From contig CM068315.1 of the NCBI GenBank assembly GCA_034766995.1, positions 20,917,844 through 20,981,843 on the forward strand: a stretch of DNA of 64,000 bases. The letters run 5' to 3'. Within the stretch, counting starts at the first letter, position 1, and the number at the start of each line of letters is the position of its first letter. The translations under genes and the position numbers were made by a program. The notes beneath the pieces were generated by a model. That model did no database searches. It saw only the letters and a program-made list of their open reading frames with translations, and was not told where the DNA came from. This stretch comes from Acanthacorydalis orientalis (Eukaryota; Arthropoda; Insecta; Megaloptera; Corydalidae). Below are positions 1 to 12,085 of the stretch, in pieces.

Positions 1-290
1 TCTAGACCACCAAAGAAGTGAAGATATAAGAGGGAAATGGGGCAAACAAGATATGGTTGAATGGACCAAGGTCAGGAGAAAGAAATGGAACAATCACGTG
101 GATAGGATAGGAGAAGGGTAACTTGCCCGGATTTATAAAAATGCCCGATCTTCCGGAAAGAATTACCTGAACGACCATCCAAGAGAAGAACACAGAACAC
201 AGGCATCCTCATCCCCTGAGCTCGAGTGAGAAGCAAATCAACCAGAGAATAAGCTACTAGCTTAATAATAATAATAATAAGATAATATAA
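1..290 (+). mobile_element. 3' end of a non-LTR retrotransposon (LINE) with TAA-repeat tail
   Basis: Reading frame 2 from base 2 is open apart from one stop and gives a basic, Trp-rich peptide with the pattern W-T-K-x-R-R-K-K-W-N-N-H-V-D-R-I, typical of the C-terminal end of RTE/I-type LINE ORF2 proteins after the reverse transcriptase. It stops near 230 and is followed by a TAATAATAA tract at about 263-283, the sort of short-repeat 3' tail these elements carry. The element is cut by the window edge. The clade is not settled; a chance ORF is possible but the tail supports the call. Confidence 0.5.
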
Positions 291-309
291 TAATCTGATG
301 AATTTCAAT

Positions 310-1355
310 GATATAAAATAGAAGCAGAGTTAAAAGAAAATCATACATAAACAGACATTATCTCATTTATTTTTACATAGTCACTTATTGTTTAGTATTC
401 AACGGTTGCAAATTTAAGTATTTTATCCCTTCACAAAGTAAACATATTCTTTAATGTAAACAATTTTATTGTTATATATTTTACATTATATTTTTTGTAA
501 ATTTTGTATTAAAATATGACAGGCTTCGAAATTAATATTTGTTTAGAAAATATTTTAATTTTATAAACATTTTTTTACAAAATAAAGAACTATAATGTTT
601 ATACTCATGACAGTTCATAAAAACCATATTTTTTACGCTTTAGTTTTTCAAATGATGGAGTTTTCATCAAAATATTCATATCAAAATAGAAAGAAAATAC
701 TTAAAAGGAAAAATGAAGTGTTAATTCATTTGGGTAAAAAATAATTTAATTACAAATACAATTAAATTTTTCAGTGCTTTTAACAGTCTTTAAAATCATG
801 AAAAAGTCACATTAAAACTAATATTCACAATCGACAACAATGAATCATAACAGCGTAAACATATTCGTTCTATTTGATTCAGATTTCCCGGAATTAATAT
901 ACGTGTACCGGATTTCAGTTTTCACCCTCGGACAGACAAACACACACACAGACATGTCCACGATAAATACAAGATCTCTTATATTGAAGGTCAATAAAAA
1001 CATGTCTGGATGTTCGTCAGGGCCGAGAAGAAATCTAATAGACCAAGCTGCCAAGTTGAGTATTTATTGACGGAATATGAGTGATATTAGTGCCCTTGAG
1101 GTGTACTGTTTATCAATATTTACACACAGGATACGTACAAAGAAGGGTTATAGACGAACACGTCGATAAATATATCTGAAACGTGTAAACATGAATTTAA
1201 TTTTATATTTCACATAGTTGTTTTTCACATACTTGGAATTATTCGATAATGTATAAACATTGAGTTTTAGGCTCTTAATATGCCTATTAGCAGTGTTTAA
1301 AAAAATGTATAAATATTTGAAATTGTTTTGCAGTCACTGAACAATTTTGTTTTAA
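310..1355. other. AT-rich stretch without a gene
   Basis: No gene or repeat end is recognised. Bases 835-1170 are less AT-rich and complex, with short overlapping ORFs on both strands and no recognisable domain. This is a possible conserved non-coding block, unproven. Confidence 0.4.
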
Positions 1356-1359
1356 TATA

Positions 1360-2250
1360 CGTGGGTCGTTTTATAAGTATGGTAAAAAGGGAGTTAAAAA
1401 TCGATTTTTTCAAAAAATCGATTTTATTCATCAAAACAGTCTCCATTGAGAGATTTACACGTGGTCTAGCGAGTTTCCATTTTTTTCATCTCGTCGGAAA
1501 GGTAGCTTTTATCAGAGTCTACAAAATACGCATTGACGGCGGTGATGACATCCTCATTCGACGAGAATTTTTTCTCACTGTGCTAAATTTTCAAGTTTGG
1601 TAAGAGAAAGTCGCACGGATCCGGAGAACATGGTGAATGAGAATCAATTCGAAGTCCAGTTCGTGCAATTTTGTCATTGCGACTGTCGGTTTGTGGGATG
1701 GCGCGTTGGCCTGGTGAAAAATCACTTTTGTGTGCACCAATCTTGTCTATTTTTATTTTAGCTCTTCTTTCAAACGGTTCAATAATGCTGCATATGCTCA
1801 AATGTTGCATATGCTAATGTTGCATATTGTATGAGCACCTGTTATCGTTTTTCCCTTCGTTAATTTCGGTCAAGATAATTCTTTCCGAATCCCAAAAAAA
1901 CAGTGGCCATCACCTTTCCAGCCGCCAAAACGATCTCTCTTTCTTCGGCGCTTTTTCACCAGTTGTCCACTGTTTTGATTGTTGCTTCGACTTAAAAATG
2001 TAGTGGTGGATCTATGTTTCATCTATGGTAACGAATTGACGCAGAAAGGCCTGTTCGTTTTTTTCAATTTTTGTGGCAGCTGCTACAATGCTCGCTTCAA
2101 ATATCTGTAGAAAGTGAAAAACGCGTCTCTGCTTCTGGCTGAAGTTTTGGCTATGTTAGTTCGGAAAGTGACACTTGATAACTGTGACGTTACCAAATAA
2201 ATTGCGGCTCCATCTTTTAGAAATTTGCTAAAATTGTCAAACAATCCACG
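1360..2250 (-). mobile_element. mariner family 2, internally deleted copy with both ends
   Basis: The coding sense is minus. The ends are imperfect inverted repeats (CGTGGGTCGTTTTATAAG on the left, CGTGGATTGTTTGACAATT read inward from the right) flanked by TA, the mariner target site. Translated pieces show the mariner DDE domain: a D1-like region opposite 1970-2035, a decayed D2 block near 1715 (HQ-x-NAPSHK) and a D3 block (PDPCDFLLPNLK) near 1610. Near 2060 the sequence jumps from the start-codon region (MEKNE-like) straight into the QAF-L-R-x-F-V-T block, so the whole N-terminal helix-turn-helix half is missing. The same junction occurs in the copy at 19262-20848. Frameshifts make it non-coding. 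Confidence 0.82.
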
Positions 2251-2253
2251 TAT

Positions 2254-2730
2254 ATGAATTTAAAAAATGAAAATATCGAATACAACAACGAGGATAGAAA
2301 GGCCGCGAAAAATGCACCACCATTAAATGAAATTCGAGTAAAATATTAAAAAAATTAGAAGGATTCATTATACAATATCTAAATGAATCTATTTATAAGT
2401 TTTGAAATATTTAAGTCACTGTCAGTATTTAAGTCAAACTAATTCAATTATACGAGACCTCCAATCAGTTCGATCTGTTTGAGTTTTGATTCTTACTATT
2501 CAGAACTTGTACTGTTGTGTAGGTGCGTGCTATGATCTTTTGATTACATAATACAGGTGCGACTGCTTAATTAACAATTCAAAAATCGTTGTCATTTACA
2601 TTTGCCTAATATAATCATTAGTATTGGAACGTGGATATACACCATTGTTCTTTATTAAGTGTGTGTGAGTTTTGTTTTCATAAAATTTCACAAAAATGAC
2701 GTACATATTTTCAAAATTATAATAAAACTA
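2254..2730. other. AT-rich stretch without a gene
   Basis: No ORF, repeat end or structured element is recognised between the mariner and the tandem unit that follows. Confidence 0.4.
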
Positions 2731-2734
2731 CACG

Positions 2735-3354
<620 letters not shown>

Positions 3355-3459
3355 AAAGACTATGGGCCTCTGCCCTCAAGTCACTATGCTCTCCAATCCC
3401 GGTGGCTCGGCGAGCTCCATTCGTTTCACTCGTATCGCATATATTAGCTCAATATCATA

Positions 3460-3463
<4 letters not shown>

Positions 3464-3535
<72 letters not shown>

Positions 3536-3551
3536 ATATATATATATATAT
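3464..3551. repeat. (TA)n microsatellite
   Basis: About 88 bp of TA repeats with TG interruptions, at the same relative position as the tract in unit 1. Confidence 0.97.
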
Positions 3552-3632
3552 TAGTAAAACTATATAATCACTCTTACAGTTATATTACAACGTTTGTTTT
3601 ATAAAGTCGCACATTTCATTGTAGTTGCTATA

Positions 3633-3969
3633 TCCCCTAGTCCGCGGACTGGGAAACAACGACCTCGTCGCCGAGCACTGTAGATACCAGCGGCCTAGCC
3701 TGCTGGTGGCGCAGCGCGAGGTGGACGACGGTCAGTGACCTGGCGTCAGCCCTCCCCCCGAGGGCCAGTAAGAGGTCGGCCTTCACTGGTCGACCTGGAG
3801 CTCCGCTGGCCCAACATCAAGAATCTACCCCCTGGAGGGGGTAAAATGCTCACCCCACGAGAGTCTCCTCACCAAGCAACGCTCCAGCAATGCTAGCAAC
3901 GCGAGCCGTAAACCCATTGGTTTGGCGCTCAACAAGCATGGGTCCTTCAGACCCTCGCTGCACACGATA
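3633..3969. mobile_element. GC-rich 337-bp insertion with 13-bp target-site duplication
   Basis: It is flanked by identical TGTAGTTGCTATA at 3620-3632 and 3970-3982. The related unit 1 has a single TGTAGTTGTTATG at the equivalent place, so this is a genuine insertion. Its base composition is far richer in G+C than anything nearby. It begins near a CCGCGG-centred palindrome (AGTCCGCGGACT) and has no poly(A), simple-repeat tail or terminal inverted repeat that I can see. A 13-bp duplication fits a target-primed (LINE or SINE) insertion, but I do not recognise the family. Short ORFs through it have no known domain. Confidence 0.75.
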
Positions 3970-4099
3970 TGTAGTTGCTATAATACCAATCATTATTTTT
4001 GTGCAGATTCGGGAGTCATCGTTAATAATAAATTAATACAAAATCTCTATACCGTCTTTGTACAATATTTTGTACATTTTTTGAAATTTTACGGAATAT

Positions 4100-4140
4100 T
4101 TATATATATATATATATATATATCATCATCATCATCATCT
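4100..4140. repeat. (TA)n followed by (TCA)n
   Basis: A TA tract to 4122, then about six TCA repeats. On the minus strand the latter is the GAT-repeat tail ending the RTE-like LINE to the right. Confidence 0.9.
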
Positions 4141-5210
4141 TCAGCCTCTGTTAATCCACTACTGGATAAAGGCCTCTTCCATGATTTTCCATTTTGTTCA
4201 ATTCAGTGCCTCTGTTTTCCACAGATTTCCAAGAAAGTTTTTAATATCCTTATCTCACCTGTTCATTGGTCTCTTTCTGGGTCTTTTTACATTCCTTGGT
4301 TCCCAATCAATAATTTCTCTTGTCCATCCGGTTGTCTTCTCTTCTTGCGATATGTCCCACCCATTTCCATTTCAGACTCTTTACTCTTCTTATTATATTT
4401 GTGACTCCTGTTTTTTTCATATCCATTTTATTCTCTTTCTATCTCTTATTGTTATTCCCAACATGCATCTTTCCATACTTCGTTGTGTTGTTTGGAGTCT
4501 TTGAACTATTTTGGCGTTAAGCACCCACGTTTCGCTGCCGTAGGTAAGGACTAGTAGTATACACTGATCAAATACTTTTTTCTTTAAATAGAGTGAGATT
4601 GTTGATTTAAATATCGAGGCGTTTCGTCCAAAAGAGCTCCATCCCATTTTTATTCTCCTATTTACTTCTTCAGTGAATGATCCATCTCTGTTGATAAGCT
4701 GGCCTAGATAGACATATTTCGTGACTTCTTCTATTTCTGTTCGTTTTATTTCAATTTTCTTCGGACATACAAACGCATTGAACAGTACTTTTGTCTTTGT
4801 ATGATTCATGTTGAGGCCGATTGTTTGACTGACATCGTTTAGTTCTTCTATCCTTTTTGCAACTCTTCCGGAGTATTTGCGAAAATAACTATATCATCGG
4901 CAAACCGGAGATGGCTTAATCTTTCGCCCTTTATTTCGATTCCTTTGTCCTCCCAGTCGAGCGATTTGAATACTTCTTCCAAGGCCGCAGTAAACAATTT
5001 CGGAGAAATTGCATCTCCCTGTCTTACACCTTTCTCGATTTTTATCTTTCTTGTTTCTTCATGTAGCTTCACCGACATCGTTGCTTTTTTATATATGTTA
5101 TCTAACAGCTTGATATATGTGCCCTCTATGCCCTGGTTCTTCAATGCAGATATTACCGACAAGATGGTGATGGAGTCGAAAGCCTTCTCGTAGTCTATAA
5201 ATCCAAGACA

Positions 5211-5214
<4 letters not shown>
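4123..5214 (-). mobile_element. RTE-like LINE, 5'-truncated, with GAT-repeat 3' tail
   Basis: Minus-strand reverse-transcriptase remnant. From 5213 downward it reads into RT motif A (FIDYEKAFDS), then the G-V-R-Q-G-D-A-I-S-P block, then the catalytic FADDIVIF motif near 4890. After a one-base frameshift near 4850 a second segment (4417-4809) gives the thumb/connection with Y-V-Y-L-G-Q, T-Y-G-S-E-T-W and Q-R-S-M-E-R-C-M-L-G-I, typical of RTE-clade proteins. A stop near 4417 ends the recognisable frame; the degenerate C-terminus runs on to a GAT-repeat tail at 4123-4140. The 5' end stops at a (TA)n tract, so the endonuclease and RT fingers are absent. Dead 5'-truncated copy. Confidence 0.88.
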
Positions 5215-5259
<45 letters not shown>

Positions 5260-5274
5260 TAGATAGATAGATAA
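5215..5274. repeat. (TA)n then (TAGA)n
   Basis: TA repeats to about 5257 followed by four TAGA repeats, abutting the truncated 5' end of the LINE. Confidence 0.95.
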
Positions 5275-7485
5275 ATAAATTATTTTATACAAAAAGTATT
5301 GGCATTTTTTTAATATTTTGTTTGATATTCACAAATTAATTTTTCGATGACCTCACAAACTACAAAAGATACAAAATAATCAAAAAAGATTAGATTCAGA
5401 ATTGTCTGCCTTGACGTTCTGAGTATAATTGCATCTCTATCTAAATGAACATAAGCAGGAAAAAATGATCAATAACTAATTATTGGACATTTTCGTTGAG
5501 AATATTTTTTGTAGTTTGTAGGTGGGTGAAAAGTTCATTTTTGAAATGAATTTCACCATAAATCCAGAATTATATTCTGACCTTTTTGAGGATAAAAACT
5601 GTAATTTATAATATGGCCCCAACTTTGTAAATTAAGTAGTAGATTTTGTTCGCTACTGCATGTACGAAACGTGTATAAGCACCCTTCCGATACTCCATCA
5701 ATTTAAATTTCTATATCCACTAATTATCAGCCGGGTACAAACAATAAACAGGTAATAAATGCTCTTGTAAAATTTCAAAATTATGAAAAACATAAATGTT
5801 CAATATTGACTCTAACAAGTTACTTATTTCAGTTTTTGCATGTATTCACCTTTTCGAATCGCCTGATATTCTGTTTTCAAGTTTTCTTAGCCTGTTTTCA
5901 CTAAAATACAGTTATTAATTTATAAATACTAAAGGCGCTTTTTCCCTACACAATAATTTTATTTACAATACAAGGTTAATTCAATAATAATGTTATACAA
6001 TAATTGAACACAATGAAATACAAGATCTAGCAGATATCGCGATCTTTTCTCGACTCCGTTGTAAATATTCTTTTTTAAACAGTTAGTGAATTTTTAAAAG
6101 TAATTGTCATGTTTCCTGTGATGTGTTTCTTGTAGATAATCTCATTTCCAAGAATGTTGGAATCGCCACAATTTCAGCATCAGGTGTACGCCATCTTCAG
6201 GTGGATTTTAGAAACTAATTTTCCAGAATGTTTCATTTTATGCTTTCATTTTAGATTTTCATAATTTCATTATATACTGTATATCTTTAATGTGTCCATT
6301 TCTAATATGTGTTAGAAAAAATTAAAAAAAACATTTTCGAAACAGGATACAATATTCTTACATTAAAAAATAGATGTAAATAATACCTTGCAACTAAGTA
6401 CATTCAAAAATGTTAGCAACGATAAAGATATTTGACTAAAAATAGAGTTATTAATATTGTTACTATAATTTTTTTCTTAAATTCTCAATTTTTATTTCTT
6501 TTTAAGGAAGAATGTAAAGAGAATTGGGAATTTTGCAGTTGTTAATTTAATGTACAAATAATTTTTACTATTTTGTGAATCTTAGATAGATGTAATATGT
6601 TTTTTCATTGAATTACTAAATTTGATATAAAATTAAGTTTCAGTTAAAAAATATTTTCACATTTTTTTATTTTTTATTGTAAGTATGATTAACATTTATT
6701 ATGTAACCATAATATTATCGAAGACATATGACTGGTTGAATATATACTGACAAAGGTCTTAATTGAGGGAGAATTCGTATTTGTTTAAACAAGTCTAAAT
6801 ATTTAAATGTGTATCCCGCAATTAGAACTTATATTTGTTTTGATTGTGGAAAAATGAAAACTGAATATGCTTAAATCGTCTTTCACTTATTGTTGACAAT
6901 CTTTGAAACTTTCCATCCTTTGATCAACCGAAATTTTATTTAAAAAATCATTTTTAAATTAAGGAACTTCTTGCACACTTGTATCATTTTTTATATAAAA
7001 CCTGTTCTTCTTTCATGCTATTTTTTATAACTAATGTTAAAAATATTTTTATATTTGAAAGTTCTTTTTCAGTAAAAATATAAGAAAAGAAATACTTTTT
7101 GGCATGTTTATATTTCTTGTACTGTACAATCTCAGCACAGCTTATTGCCTGTTTATTGCCATATATAAAATTTAAACACCTTACAACTTTCTAATCAGAA
7201 ATCGAATGAAGTACAAAAATAAAAAAAATGAATGAACTAAAAGTAAATTTATATATTTAATAAAATACTTCTATTGACTATTTTGAAAGTTGTACTAAAT
7301 ATTTTAGCATATAATTATTCAGAAAAAAAATTAATTTAATTAACATAAATAACAAATGAGTGAAATATAACTTACGTCATCACATACTTTGTTTTCTTTA
7401 AACAAAAAAAAATCAATTAAATTAAAAATCTACCGTGTATTGTTATACCATTTAAATTATTTCAAGTAAAAAATACACTCTTTTA
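5275..7485. other. AT-rich stretch without a gene
   Basis: About 2.2 kb of AT-rich sequence with no ORF of note. A weakly conserved motif around 5460-5520 (ATGATCAATAACTAATTATT followed by GGACATTTT) resembles stretches near 8270, 11200, 38150 and 44460, perhaps one very old dispersed repeat. Confidence 0.4.
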
Positions 7486-7489
7486 CACT

Positions 7490-7930
7490 CGTGGAAAAAA
7501 TATATCGCGCGCGTGTGTGAGAGAGATAAAGACTGAGAATAAAATCGAGAAAACGCGCCGTTTCCCCACTCGACAATTCCATATTCCTGATCAATCATCG
7601 CGTTTCCTTATACGCGACGCACAATAATCAATTTCGTCCGATATCCATCTGTCCCGATGTCAAATTGAGATGAAATTGAGTGTGGATTTGACGCTGACAC
7701 TGTGTGAAAAATGTCGAGCGCCACTTGTGAAATCTCACTCGACTGAAAACCTGATGGACAGAAGTCATTGTCGACGGTGATTGGGGTGAGGCCGATGGTG
7801 TCCGATTGAGCATCCTGTCGGTTCCACTTTTTTTCCTTTCATCGGCAACGAAACGCTCTAACTGCACGTTATCCTTATCTGTTCTATTGGAAAACATCTC
7901 GACGAATTGAATTTCTCATAAGTGGCCGAT
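7490..7930. other. Less AT-rich unique island, possible exon or regulatory block
   Basis: Base composition rises sharply against both flanks. The minus strand has an 89-codon ORF (7628-7897) rich in Ser, Thr, Arg and Gln. A second minus frame is also open for a stretch. I recognise no domain, splice structure or repeat. It may be a conserved non-coding element, a first exon, or an unidentified transposon piece. Confidence 0.35.
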
Positions 7931-8027
7931 TTTCACTTGCAAAAATGGGTGAATGTCCATAGCTGATCGATTTTTTCAAGACTCTCTCTTTGTACTTTAT
8001 AAAAACATATATACACACACATACAGG

Positions 8028-8031
8028 TATA

Positions 8032-8092
<61 letters not shown>

Positions 8093-8136
8093 TTATATAT
8101 ATATTTATATATATTTATATACATATACATATACAT
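8028..8136. repeat. (TA)n microsatellite with TTTA interruptions
   Basis: A TA tract regularly interrupted by TTTA and TACA. The Tyr-Ile ORFs crossing it are artefacts. Confidence 0.97.
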
Positions 8137-8139
8137 CTG

Positions 8140-8590
8140 TCTTCAATATGTCATAAAATATTCAATGAAAACCTCAATTTTCTCAAATGAATTCTTTTTA
8201 CTCCACAAATCATCATGTTCAATAAATGACTACTGACCATAATTTTGGTTATTGCTTAAATCAGTCAATAATTATTTATTGAACATTTTTTATCAAAAAA
8301 AAATATTCTTTGTTTGTGACACTAATAAGACTATTAAATTTAGAAAGTAAATTTAGGCACAGTGTCAGAACTATTACGAAAGCCACAATATTTTAGTTTG
8401 GCTCTGAATATTTTCTCAAATCTTTTATATATACCAATAAGTTTGTTGTATATTAAATATTAATTAGTATTGTACTTTCTTTTTTTACTATATATTTTAA
8501 TTAAATAATTTGTTTAATTCGTTTAAGTATAATAGTATTACTGGTCAATATTATTTCTGAGGGAAGGGAACCGTCTTCAGCTATCATAGC
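8140..8590. other. AT-rich stretch without a gene
   Basis: Nothing recognised apart from the weak TCAATAATTATTTATTGAAC motif near 8265 shared with other AT-rich spacers. Confidence 0.4.
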
Positions 8591-8697
<107 letters not shown>

Positions 8698-8811
8698 CAC
8701 TACTAGTGTAATATATACACTAGTATTTAGAGCATTAATGTTTACTATGATAGTTGATAACTCTCACAATTCATCATACTATATAAAAATTGAGAATCAC
8801 CTATGCATATA

Positions 8812-9560
8812 CGAGTGTGGCAATTGAACAACGAGAATTTCTTTATAAATCCTTTATTAAACAAAAATATATAAGTTTATGATGTCATAACATATCATTC
8901 ATAACAGTCATCTCAAAACATGACGTATTTGCACCAGAGCTTCTCTCATTTCTGGAAACAACCGCGAAAATAATCTGAAATAAACATCTTTAAAATCTAC
9001 ACCGTGTACTCTTTAGATGCCCTGAATGTCATCAAAGTGCTGACCTTTCATCGGAGACTTCATCTGAGGAAATCAAAAAAAAGTCGCAGGGCGCTAAATT
9101 CTGGCTGTAACGGGCATGGGGTAGTACCGGAGTTTCTTTTTTTGATGAAAACTCTAGTAGGACTAACGACGAGTGAGTAGGTGCGTTATCGTGATGCAAA
9201 ATCCATTCTTCAGCCACCTGGACAAACTCTTTCAATTCTCTGTCTTAAATGCTCCAATACTGTGTTTACTGTCTGGTTCGTTGTAAAGAACTCTTTGTAG
9301 ACCACCCCTTGTATATTGAAAAAACCAATTAATATTGTCTTGAGTTTTGATCTTAATATTCTGGATTTATCCGGGCGTTATCCTCTTCTATTCATTGCTT
9401 GGTCTGTCAACGGGTCTCGGGATCAAATTAGAACACCCATGATTCATCGCCAGTAACAATCTTTTCTATCTAATCGCGTCCTTCATTCTCATTGGGTTCT
9501 CACAAATTTTTATCACGTATTTTCACGATGTTACTAATTTTAGAACAACTTTCAAAACCT
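8812..9560 (-). mobile_element. mariner family 4 (SETMAR-like transposase type), decayed
   Basis: The minus strand carries all three DDE blocks in order. D1 is GDESWV near 9445, D2 is a HHDNAPTHSS block near 9195 and D3 is an APCDFF block near 9090. The C-terminal ORF (9032-9235) also shows K-K-E-T-P-V-L-P-H, characteristic of mariner/SETMAR-like insect transposases. The frame is broken by many stops and at least one frameshift between D1 and D2. The helix-turn-helix half is not recognisable and terminal repeats were not convincingly paired, so both boundaries are approximate. The family is distinct from the other mariners here because of its APCDFF third block. Confidence 0.75.
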
Positions 9561-9794
9561 CACTGACGATCGAAAACTTAACCTCACGCGTTAAAACTTC
9601 GGAGGCCTATACAAAACTGCCGAATATTCCCACCAGAAAATAAACAAGCAGCAGTGTTGCTCGTTAGTGCATTAGAAAGAAATTCTTGTTATTTAATTAC
9701 CACATCTCGTACACATATTTGTCAACATTTTTGTTTATAAACAGAAATTTTTACAAACAAATATTTTTTTAGATGGTGTAGTCAATATAGTATT

Positions 9795-10270
9795 CATGCG
9801 ATGTTAATATCATTTTAAATTCCATTTTTCTATCTGTATTTTGGTAATATCAACTTTGGTTTTATTATTAATTTTGCTTCAAATTGAGCTATAGAATTAA
9901 AAAAGGAAAAGAAGTAAATAAGAGCAATTTTGTGAGTTCAGAACGGGTGGTGAAGTAATAGAAACTGCTCGTAAACTAAACGATGCTTTTGATGTAGGTA
10001 CTGTTAAGAAATGTACAGTACAATGGTGATTCAAAAAATTTTGTACTGAGGCCGAGAGCCTTGAAGATAAAAAAGGTCGCTGGTGTCCTTTTTCATTTCA
10101 TAACGATCAACTGAATGTGTTAGTTGAATCAGAATCACGCACAACAATTCAAAAGCTTGCACAAAAGTTAAGCGTTAGTCATCAAACTGTTCTTGACCAC
10201 TTAAAACCACTTAAATTAAAAAGTGTATATGAATTTGAAGGTCATAAACCGCAATTATTTTTATACCTAC

Positions 10271-10272
<2 letters not shown>
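9795..10272 (+). mobile_element. mariner family 1 fragment (helix-turn-helix half plus right end)
   Basis: Matches the copy at 42516-43086 throughout: upstream leader, the FRTGGE-x-x-ETARKLNDAFDVGT block, the LVESESRTTIQKLAQKLSVSHQTVLDHLK helix-turn-helix (partly in a 76-codon frame from 10117), then a right terminal repeat (AACCGCAATTATTTTTATACC reading approximately). The left terminal repeat is missing. The catalytic domain is absent, since the sequence passes directly from the helix-turn-helix to the terminal repeat, as in its relatives here. Stops and shifts interrupt the frame. A (TA)n tract begins exactly at the right end. Confidence 0.82.
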
Positions 10273-10330
<58 letters not shown>

Positions 10331-10331
10331 A
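10273..10331. repeat. (TA)n microsatellite at a mariner end
   Basis: TA repeats starting directly at the end of the mariner fragment. Confidence 0.96.
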
Positions 10332-10570
10332 TGATGGTCTATATTAAAAAATCCACCACGAATATGAAGAATATTAAAGTCGACGTATAACTGTACAATA
10401 ATAAGATCGTAAATTGCATGTTATAATGCAGAAGGAGTCATACAAATCATAAGGTCTTTTTACGATGACTTTTAAGCCGAACACATCCGACAGTTTAATT
10501 AAATTTAGTGTCAATGTAGCTACAGTACTTCTTTTGCATATAAACATTTAATTATATTCATTATTTATAG

Positions 10571-10572
<2 letters not shown>

Positions 10573-10648
<76 letters not shown>

Positions 10649-10695
10649 CTATATATATATATATATAACTATATATATATATATATATAACTATA

Positions 10696-10727
<32 letters not shown>

Positions 10728-10729
10728 AC

Positions 10730-10779
<50 letters not shown>

Positions 10780-10780
10780 C
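10573..10780. repeat. (TA)n tract with periodic AC steps, then (GA)n
   Basis: About 190 bp of TA repeats broken by repeated AACTATAT blocks, ending in about eight GA repeats at 10763-10779. Confidence 0.97.
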
Positions 10781-11690
10781 ATATACATATAAAGAGAAAG
10801 TCAACTAGACACTAAATTATCATTAAAATTTTTAAAGAAAACTTAATAAACGGTGTAATGTGAATTTTTATTTCATTTGTACAAATAATTTTTATTCACG
10901 ATTACAGCTCGTTGTTGGTTAAATTTACTCATTTATATATCACTAATGATATTCACGTACGGAAATAATAGTAAAATTAAATTAAATTAGTAAATAGTTA
11001 CAAAATAAAAATATGAAACTATTCCTCATTAGATTATATACTTTCACATTTGAAAATAATTTAATAGGAAAGTAGAAAATTATGTCTCACAATTTTGTTT
11101 ATAAGAATTTTGAAATTATTTTCATCATTATATATTTTTACAAATTAATTTTTTCTCAGGTCACAAATATTTTTTTCTAATCGAAAATTTTCAATAATTA
11201 TTTATTTGTCATTCCTGATTTCTACTTGCATGCATTTCGACAGAAGAATCCAGCTATTCTGTACCTCAGTGCTTTGAAGACGATAGCATTTTTATCTAAG
11301 TATTTTTAAGTAGTGTTCAGAAATGAGCAATAATCAAATGATTATTGCTCATTTCTAAATTTCTGTTTAAACATAAAAAATATTTGTATTTTGGAGAGTA
11401 AGTAAAATTTTCATTTATGAAAATTTAACTAGAATGCCATATGTATTTTGTGATTATACATTTCACATGGAGCAAAACACTTCAAATCGTTTCATTTTAC
11501 ACAGAAAACAACGGTTTTCATTTTTCTTAACGAAACAAAAGGTATTTAAGCTATCCTGTACTGAGTCTTCGATTCGCATCGTTGAAAAACAATACCCCTG
11601 GCGTATTTCGTATTGGAGGTTTTCTCAAAGTTTATGAATTCATTTTATAATTTAATTAATAAATAATATATCTTTACTTAAAGTTTTAAA
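10781..11690. other. AT-rich stretch with one perfect palindrome
   Basis: No gene. The only notable feature is the 18-bp perfect inverted repeat at 11319-11356, listed separately. Confidence 0.4.
11319..11356. repeat. Perfect hairpin, 18-bp stem, 2-base loop
   Basis: AGAAATGAGCAATAATCA is followed after AA by its exact reverse complement. It looks like a short foldback or a replication-slippage palindrome; no element ends were found around it. Confidence 0.9.
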
Positions 11691-11693
11691 GTA

Positions 11694-12085
11694 TTAGGTT
11701 GCTAGGAAAATAATTACGGTTTTTGTTTTCCGAATTCTAACCTTAATTTTTTCAATGAAAGTGTCATTACATCTTCTTCATCTTCTTCATGTTAATATCA
11801 TTTTGAAGTGCGTTTTCAGTCTGTATTTTGTATCTGTATGTCTGTTTTGTGTCTGTATGTCTGTATAACATCGACTTTGATTTTATTATTAATTTTGCTT
11901 CAAAATGACCTATTGAATTAAAGATGGAAAAACAGCAAATAAGAGCAATTTTTTATGAGTTCAAACGGGTGGTAAAGCAGCAGAAACTAAACGATAAACG
12001 AAACTTACGATGTTCGTAAACTAAACGATGCTATTGGTGTGGGCACTGTTAATAAACATACGGTACAATGGTGTTTTTAAAAATG
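11694..12085 (+). mobile_element. mariner family 1, left terminal repeat and 5' half
   Basis: Begins with TTAGGTTGCTAGGAAAATAA after a TA, then the leader shared with other family 1 copies (GTTAATATCATTTTGAAGTG near 11800 and TGATTTTATTATTAATTTTG near 11880) and the start of the transposase (K-x-E-K-Q-Q-I-R-A-I-F-Y-E-F), broken by an extra copy of the TARKLND coding block. Homology ends near 12085 just after the QWxF codons. The helix-turn-helix 2 half, catalytic domain and right end are missing. Small local duplications (CTTCTTCAT twice near 11772) look like slippage. Confidence 0.8.

Larger units (their letters stand above)
3355..4110. repeat. Tandem repeat unit 2, interrupted by a GC-rich insert
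   Basis: It repeats the landmarks of unit 1 in the same order: GGGCCTCTGCCC, GCATATATTAGC before (TA)n, TATTACAACG, TTTTATAAAGTCG, TGTAGTTGCTATAATACC, TTTTTTGAAATTTTACGGAA. It is split by the insert at 3633-3969. Unit 1 supplies the empty site for that insert. Confidence 0.7.
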
